Positions 6,057-9,355 of a DNA stretch of 9,355 bases are shown here, in pieces. This DNA comes from Candidatus Sulfopaludibacter sp. SbA3 (GTDB lineage Bacteria > Acidobacteriota > Terriglobia > Bryobacterales > Bryobacteraceae): the NCBI GenBank assembly GCA_945861255.1, contig CAMAUG010000140.1:1-9355 (forward strand). Direction: 5' to 3'. How positions within the stretch are numbered: position 1 is the first letter of the stretch; every line of letters begins with the position of its first letter. Position numbers and translations under genes: made by a program. The notes beneath the pieces are model-generated. The model did no database searches, was not told the origin of the DNA, and saw only the letters and a program-made list of their open reading frames with translations.

Positions 6057-7346
6057 TTATTCCGGAAGCCGGTGACCTTTGGTTTCTACTCCCAAGGGTA
6101 GCAGGGCCAGCCCGATCAAAAAGGCGATGGAGGTCATCGCCACAGGAATACCAATGGTGCCCATGCTGGAGACTCCGGCCCCCACCAGGAAGGTAATGCC
6201 CGCGCCCACGAATCTACCGGCGGAGGTTGCGAAGCCAAACGCGCTGGCCCGGCATTCGGAGCGGTATTGTTCCGGCAACCACAATGAGTACATCGCGAAG
6301 TTTCCGCCTGCCACCCCCTGGAAAAACAGTACCAGCATGAACCAGAACAAGGCGTCATGCTCCAGATAAAACGTGTAGCCGAAGCCGATCGACACGGTGA
6401 GGAACATCATCCCGAAATACATCCCCAGAGTTTTGCGGCGTCCAAAACGTTCCGCCAGCAGAGGCAGCGCCGCGCATCCCAGGATGGTTCCCACGGCGAC
6501 GATCACGGTTGCCAGCGAAGACGTCCGCGCCGCCTGTGCCGCTGTCTGTCCGGCTTTCACCGCCAGGAACGTGGCGCCGGACGGCACGTACACCGTACTG
6601 GCCCACAGTCCCGTGATGGAGATCAGCAGGTAAAGGGAATTGAGAATCGTACGGCGCCGGTATTCCGGCGAGAAAATTCTGGCCCAGGCGCTGACGATCG
6701 ATTCGCTAGGCTTCCAGCGCTTAGGTTCCTTCACGCCGTATTGAATGAATACAACCAGGAATGCCGGCAGACCTCCAATGGCGAACATCGCGCGCCATCC
6801 ATACGTGGCGCCCACGGTCGCGTTCAACGCCGCGGCCAGCAGGAAGCCGAAATAGAAGCCCGTCTGCAACAGGCCCGCGCCCATCTTGCGCCGGTCCTCC
6901 GGCCACTCCTCCGCCACAAACGTGCCGCCCAAGGTCCACTCGCCGCCGATTCCAACGCCCGCCAGCAGACGGAAAATCGCCAACTGCCAGATGCTGGTCG
7001 CCAGCGCTCCGGTGAAGGTGAAGATGGAGTAGCACAGAATGGTCAGCATCAACGCGCGGATGCGGCCCACACGGTCGCCGATCGGCCCCCACACCATCGA
7101 CAGGCCCCAGCCGACCAGAAACAGCGCGAACAAAAGCCCGCCGTAGTAGCCGATGTTGGCCGTGCTGGCTTCCATCCCGGAGCGGGGCAACAACTCCCGC
7201 ATGGCCGGCACCAGCACCAGCGCATAGATGAAGGAGTCCATCCCATCCAATGCCCACCCCGCCCACGCGGCCCAAAATCCGCGAATCTGATTCTTATCGA
7301 GAGGGGTTGGCTTCCGCCGCGTGGCTACGTTTTGAGTTGATGACAC
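6057..7346 (-). CDS. MFS transporter, metabolite:H+ symporter-like
   Basis: A 429-residue inner-membrane protein with about twelve predicted hydrophobic helices. Signature sites: the first-helix WALDGMDSF (31-39) with acidic D34 and D37, as in aromatic acid:H+ and sialate:H+ symporters; the loop 2-3 motif GPIGDRVGRIRALM (87-100); GVGIGGEW (130-137); the loop 8-9 repeat ERFGRRKT (299-306); LPEQYRSECRASAFGFATS (357-375), typical of these symporters; and the terminal LGVETKG (418-424). It probably imports an organic acid or sugar acid with protons. Specificity cannot be read from sequence. The start is GTG at 7346 (complement CAC 7344-7346), because an in-frame TGA lies only 9 nt upstream and no ATG occurs until residue 36. 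No Shine-Dalgarno precedes it. It forms a tight pair with the downstream serine hydrolase. Confidence 0.92.
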   Translation of the reverse strand: MSSTQNVATRRKPTPLDKNQIRGFWAAWAGWALDGMDSFIYALVLVPAMRELLPRSGMEASTANIGYYGGLLFALFLVGWGLSMVWGPIGDRVGRIRALMLTILCYSIFTFTGALATSIWQLAIFRLLAGVGIGGEWTLGGTFVAEEWPEDRRKMGAGLLQTGFYFGFLLAAALNATVGATYGWRAMFAIGGLPAFLVVFIQYGVKEPKRWKPSESIVSAWARIFSPEYRRRTILNSLYLLISITGLWASTVYVPSGATFLAVKAGQTAAQAARTSSLATVIVAVGTILGCAALPLLAERFGRRKTLGMYFGMMFLTVSIGFGYTFYLEHDALFWFMLVLFFQGVAGGNFAMYSLWLPEQYRSECRASAFGFATSAGRFVGAGITFLVGAGVSSMGTIGIPVAMTSIAFLIGLALLPLGVETKGHRLPE

Positions 7347-7354
7347 CGAGGGGC

Positions 7355-7384
7355 ATCACAACATAGTGCGGAGAGGCGTGTCAA
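7355..7384 (-). promoter_or_regulatory. Possible promoter of the MFS/hydrolase operon
   Basis: On the minus strand a perfect TTGACA (7384-7379) is followed after 18 nt by TGTGAT (7360-7355), a modest -10 match. Initiation would fall about 7 nt on, close to GTG 7346, so the transcript would be leaderless or nearly so, in keeping with the absence of a Shine-Dalgarno. The -10 is weak and the call is tentative. Confidence 0.33.
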
Positions 7385-7431
7385 ATCGCGGCAAGTTACA
7401 ATGCCGAATCACACATCAAGGCGTTCCGTGC

Positions 7432-7458
7432 TCATTCCGAGTTCGGGAATGAATTCAT
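7432..7458. other. Dyad cluster in the divergent intergenic region
   Basis: TCATTCC (7432-7438) and GGAATGA (7446-7452) form a 7-bp inverted repeat with a 7-nt loop. A perfect 10-bp palindrome, ATGAATTCAT (7449-7458), overlaps its right arm. The pair lies midway between the divergent MFS and toxin-antitoxin genes and could be a regulator site for either. No known operator consensus was recognised. Confidence 0.35.
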
Positions 7459-7480
7459 CGCAAAGCAGCATAATTGTTTT

Positions 7481-7511
7481 CGCGAGCTTGCGTTTCAAGC
7501 TTAGCCTCGCG
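7481..7511. other. Nested inverted repeat upstream of the toxin-antitoxin genes
   Basis: AGCTTG (7485-7490) and CAAGCT (7496-7501) form a perfect 6-bp stem with a 5-nt loop. The outer CGCGAG (7481-7486) also matches CTCGCG (7506-7511). It sits 38-68 nt upstream of the antitoxin ATG, and could be a second operator half or a transcript hairpin. There is no T-run, so it is not a standard terminator. Confidence 0.35.
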
Positions 7512-7527
7512 GGAACCGCTGGTGGTG

Positions 7528-7545
7528 ATATATGGTACCATATAT
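7528..7545 (+). promoter_or_regulatory. Perfect 18-bp palindrome, likely antitoxin operator
   Basis: ATATATGGTACCATATAT is a perfect dyad centred between 7536 and 7537 and ends 3 nt before the antitoxin ATG at 7549. Ribbon-helix-helix antitoxins bind palindromes over their own promoter, so autorepression is the natural reading. The AT-rich arms stand out from the GC-rich surroundings and probably also contain the -10 element (for example TATATG 7529-7534), implying a leader of only a few nucleotides. No Shine-Dalgarno is present. Confidence 0.75.
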
Positions 7546-7548
7546 AGC

Positions 7549-7812
7549 ATGACTAAAACCACCGTGTACCTCCAATCCGATCTCGCGGTGACCGTGCGTG
7601 AGCTGGCCACGCGCGAAGGACGTTCGCAGGCGGAGATCATCCGGGATGCTCTCACCGAATACACCCGGCGCCGGAAGCGCCCGGCGATCCCCGGTCTCGG
7701 TGAATTCGATAGCGGCCGCACCGATACCGCGACGGGCGCGAAGGAGCTCCTGAAACAAGCCGCCTCCGAAGGTAAGTTCCGCCGCCGGAGGTCGCGTGGC
7801 GCTGGTCGCTGA
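7549..7812 (+). CDS. vapB: Ribbon-helix-helix antitoxin, VapB-like
   Basis: An 87-residue CopG/RHH-family antitoxin. The first strand KTTVYLQSDL (3-12) and two helices VTVRELATREGRSQAEIIRD and ALTEYTRR (14-41) form the DNA-binding dimer. The tail contains PGLGEFDSGRTDTA (48-61) and the helix AKELLKQA (64-71), which resemble toxin-binding VapB tails. The end RRRRSRGAGR is unusually basic and is encoded in the overlap with the toxin gene. The frame is open upstream to 7474, but ATG 7549 is chosen because it begins the conserved MTKTTVYL strand and follows the 18-bp palindrome; a longer start would place the operator inside the gene. The product should neutralise the PIN toxin encoded next and repress the pair. 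Confidence 0.88.
   Translation: MTKTTVYLQSDLAVTVRELATREGRSQAEIIRDALTEYTRRRKRPAIPGLGEFDSGRTDTATGAKELLKQAASEGKFRRRRSRGAGR
7787..7791 (+). promoter_or_regulatory. Shine-Dalgarno GGAGG of the toxin, inside the antitoxin gene
   Basis: GGAGG lies 4 nt before GTG 7796, within the antitoxin coding sequence. It supports the GTG as the toxin start and allows reinitiation or coupled translation at a level set by antitoxin translation. Confidence 0.6.
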
Positions 7813-8224
7813 TTCTGGAGCGCTCTACGCGCTCTACGACCGGCGCGAGCGGGCCCATCGGGCGGTGCGCGACGCCCTGGCCGCCGAGAAGGGGGCCATC
7901 GTCATACCGATGGCGATACTAGGGGAACTCGATTATCTGCTGCGTGTACGGCTGGGGGCCGCGGCCGAGCAGCGCTTTCTCGAAGGAATCGAGCGGGGGG
8001 TGTTTACGCTCGCACCCTTTACCGTGCACGATGCAACCTCTTGCCGCAACCTCTTGGAACGGTATCGCGACCTGGATCTCGGTTTAGCCGACGCCTCCGT
8101 GATTGTGACCGCCGAACGCCTCGGCCTGAGACGGATTTTGACCGTGGACGAACGGGATTTCCGTGTCGTCCGGACTTCACGTGGCGAGGCATTTGTATTG
8201 CTGCCAGCGGACGGGAAGAGTTAG
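7796..8224 (+). CDS. vapC: PIN-domain ribonuclease toxin, VapC-like
   Basis: A 142-residue PIN-domain protein, the expected length for VapC. The metal-binding acidic residues are all visible: D6 in LVADSGALYAL, E44 in ILGELDYLL, D99 in LGLADASVIVTAERL, and D118 with D121 in ILTVDERDF. VapC toxins are Mg-dependent endoribonucleases that cut tRNA or rRNA and slow growth; the RNA target here is not predictable. It starts at GTG 7796 with GGAGG 4 nt upstream and overlaps the antitoxin by 17 bp, so the two are translationally coupled and cotranscribed. The domain is complete, so the toxin is probably active. The 77-bp gap to the next gene suggests that gene is transcribed separately. Confidence 0.92.
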   Translation: MALVADSGALYALYDRRERAHRAVRDALAAEKGAIVIPMAILGELDYLLRVRLGAAAEQRFLEGIERGVFTLAPFTVHDATSCRNLLERYRDLDLGLADASVIVTAERLGLRRILTVDERDFRVVRTSRGEAFVLLPADGKS

Positions 8225-8301
8225 CAATTTCGCGCGGCGGGACGGCCATGTTAAGGTTTGAGGGATGCGCCGCATCCAGATCCAGGCGTATAGTGGATTT
8301 C

Positions 8302-9204
8302 ATGCTCTCGAGACGCTCGATGCTTTGCTCCACCTTAGCCGCCGGCGCTGCCGCGCGCGCTGCCTTCGCCGCCGGGGGCAAGATGACGCTTGCGATTCAT
8401 CAGAATACGTCCGCCGCGGCGGGTTATCGCAAGTCGCTCGAAGGCTGGGCGCGCGCGGGGATCAAGAATGTGGAGATCGCCGTGGCTCCGCTGGACGATT
8501 TCCTGAAGACCGATTCACTGAGTGCCGCGCGCAGCGTGCTCACTGACAACGGTTTGACAGTAGTCTCGTCCGCGTGCGGAGTGAACGGCCTGGTGGAACC
8601 CAATCCCGCGCGCGCGGCGGCTCTCGACAATCTGAAGCGGCGCTGCGAAATGTTCGCGACGTTAGGGGCCAAGCGCACCTATACGACCACCGGCACCACG
8701 CAGAAATTTACCACCGACGATTACAAGGCCGCTGTCCCCAACTTGCGGGAGGTGGCGGAGACGGCGAAACAGTTCAACATGTTTGCCATGGTGGAGTTCA
8801 TCCGCGCGTCCACGTTCATCTCCACGTTTTCCACGCTGTCGAAAACGATGCGTGAAGCGGCGCATCCGAACATCGGGATCCTGTTCGACTGCTATCACTT
8901 TTGGTCTGGCAACAACAAGTTCGAGGATATGGAGGAGATCCGGCCCGGCGAGATTGGGCACGTGCACTTCCAGGACGTGCCCGACATGCCGCGCGAGCTG
9001 CTCACCAACGCCACCCGATTCATCCCCGGCGATGGCGTGACCCCGCTGAAACGAATCCTGCGCAAGCTCTCGGAGAAAGGCTATGCGGGGCCGCTTTCCG
9101 TGGAGCTCTTCCTGCCGAAGTTCCAGCAAGGCGATCCATACGAAGTGGCTCGCGAGATCCGCCAGAAGGCCGAAGCCGTGATGCGGCAGGCAAAGGTGCT
9201 GTAG
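8302..9204 (+). CDS. Exported sugar phosphate isomerase/epimerase-like TIM barrel
   Basis: A 300-residue protein of the xylose isomerase-like TIM barrel superfamily. Residues 1-24 are a signal, MLSRRSMLCSTLAAGAAARA followed by AFAA, with SRRSML close to a Tat motif. Barrel motifs: NVEIAVAPLDDF (56-67), FAMVEFI with E165, GILFDCYHFW with D196 and H199, IGHVHFQDVPD with H222 and D225, FIPGDGVTPLKRIL (240-253) and GPLSVELF with E268. E165, D196, H222 and E268 match the usual divalent-metal ligands, so it is probably a metal-dependent sugar isomerase or epimerase working outside the cytoplasm; the substrate is unknown. The frame is open upstream, with ATG 8248 as an alternative, but 8302 gives a clean signal peptide. 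TATAGT at 8289-8294 lies just before it. The next gene follows after 10 nt. Confidence 0.88.
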   Translation: MLSRRSMLCSTLAAGAAARAAFAAGGKMTLAIHQNTSAAAGYRKSLEGWARAGIKNVEIAVAPLDDFLKTDSLSAARSVLTDNGLTVVSSACGVNGLVEPNPARAAALDNLKRRCEMFATLGAKRTYTTTGTTQKFTTDDYKAAVPNLREVAETAKQFNMFAMVEFIRASTFISTFSTLSKTMREAAHPNIGILFDCYHFWSGNNKFEDMEEIRPGEIGHVHFQDVPDMPRELLTNATRFIPGDGVTPLKRILRKLSEKGYAGPLSVELFLPKFQQGDPYEVAREIRQKAEAVMRQAKVL

Positions 9205-9214
9205 AGGACGAACC

Positions 9215-9355
9215 ATGACTTTCGCCATGAAGCCTTTTGCCCGCAGGTCCGCATTCGCGTTTTCCCGGTCCGCGTTCGCGTTTTCCCGGTCCGCGTTCGC
9301 GTTTTCGATGATCGTGGCGCTTGCCGGAGGCGCTCTTGCCGAAACCAAAGTCCTG
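9215..9355 (+). CDS. Start of an exported protein with a repeat-expanded signal peptide (partial)
   Basis: The first 47 codons are present; the gene runs off the right edge. ATG 9215 has GAGGA (9204-9208) 6 nt upstream, overlapping the previous stop codon, and lies 10 nt after the TIM-barrel gene, so the two are likely cotranscribed. The protein begins MTFAMKPFARRSAFAF, continues with two more SAFAF units, then SMIVALAGGALA and probable cleavage before ETKVL. A second in-frame ATG (9227, residue 5) is possible. The signal peptide is longer than usual because of a 7-residue repeat. The mature part is only five residues, so no function can be assigned. Confidence 0.7.
   Translation, partial: MTFAMKPFARRSAFAFSRSAFAFSRSAFAFSMIVALAGGALAETKVL
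9248..9306 (+). repeat. 21-bp tandem repeat, about 2.8 copies
   Basis: Units start at 9248, 9269 and 9290. Units 1 and 2 differ by one base (a at 9253 versus g); unit 3 matches for 17 bases before diverging. The period is a multiple of three, so each unit encodes SAFAFSR and copy-number changes would keep the frame. It lies wholly inside the signal peptide of the partial gene. Confidence 0.9.

Noticed and set aside
6357..7340. 327-codon + strand open frame opposite the MFS gene
   Set aside because: Its translation is Arg/Gln/His-rich and low in hydrophobic blocks, a mirror of the transporter codons; there is no ribosome binding site or motif.
8263..8277. GGATGC-GCC-GCATCC hairpin after vapC considered as a terminator
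   Set aside because: The stem is 6 bp with no T-run. It could equally be a chance dyad or regulatory site before the TIM-barrel gene.
9248..9306. The 21-bp repeat considered as a CRISPR array
   Set aside because: Units are directly adjacent with no spacers and lie in frame inside a coding sequence.

Overview
The window looks like a piece of a GC-rich soil bacterium, most likely an Acidobacteriota of the Solibacter/Bryobacter type. That placement is inferred from content: a DUF6152-family protein, a secreted protein of the 'DPxGYCLPxGxPR ... WEGxDTLVVDxVGFNxRTWLD ... EYVCNENN' family, Tat-exported beta-lactamase-fold hydrolases and secreted sugar-isomerase-like TIM barrels are a familiar mix in those genomes. 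No rRNA, tRNA, CRISPR array, insertion sequence or phage gene was seen.

Layout. Positions 3-179 (+) hold the 3' end of an unrecognised gene cut by the window edge. Positions 180-611 show no convincing gene. A DUF6152-family gene follows (+, intact body 693-1010), whose N-terminal secretion region looks decayed: a signal-peptide-like start at 612 runs into a TAA at 669 in the same frame. Next is an intact secreted or lipoprotein-like gene (1113-1874, +) with a strong AGGAGG ribosome binding site. It converges on a leftward block of four genes read from right to left: an MFS transporter (7346-6057), a Tat-exported serine hydrolase of the beta-lactamase/family VIII esterase type (6053-4830, 3 nt from the MFS gene), a spacer with a dyad-rich, repeat-like element (about 4739-4801), a malonyl-CoA-synthetase-like acyl-CoA ligase (4699-3275), and glycogen synthase glgA (3290-1893), which overlaps the ligase by 16 bp.

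A divergent intergenic region (7347-7548) separates this block from a rightward set. First comes a VapBC-type toxin-antitoxin pair: a ribbon-helix-helix antitoxin at 7549-7812 and a PIN toxin at 7796-8224. A perfect 18-bp palindrome ends 3 nt before the antitoxin ATG. After it come a secreted sugar-phosphate-isomerase-like TIM barrel (8302-9204) and, 10 nt on, the start of another exported protein (9215 to the window edge). The signal peptide of that last protein carries a 21-bp tandem repeat encoding SAFAFSR units.

The MFS/hydrolase pair plausibly forms an extracytoplasmic hydrolysis-plus-uptake unit. The ligase/glgA pair is probably translationally coupled, though the two have no obvious shared pathway. 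The VapBC pair is a standard autoregulated module. I see no evidence for a wholly new system. The most unusual signals are the repeat-expanded signal peptide, the broken DUF6152 N-terminus, the TA palindrome next to a start without a Shine-Dalgarno, and the dyad element at 4739-4801.
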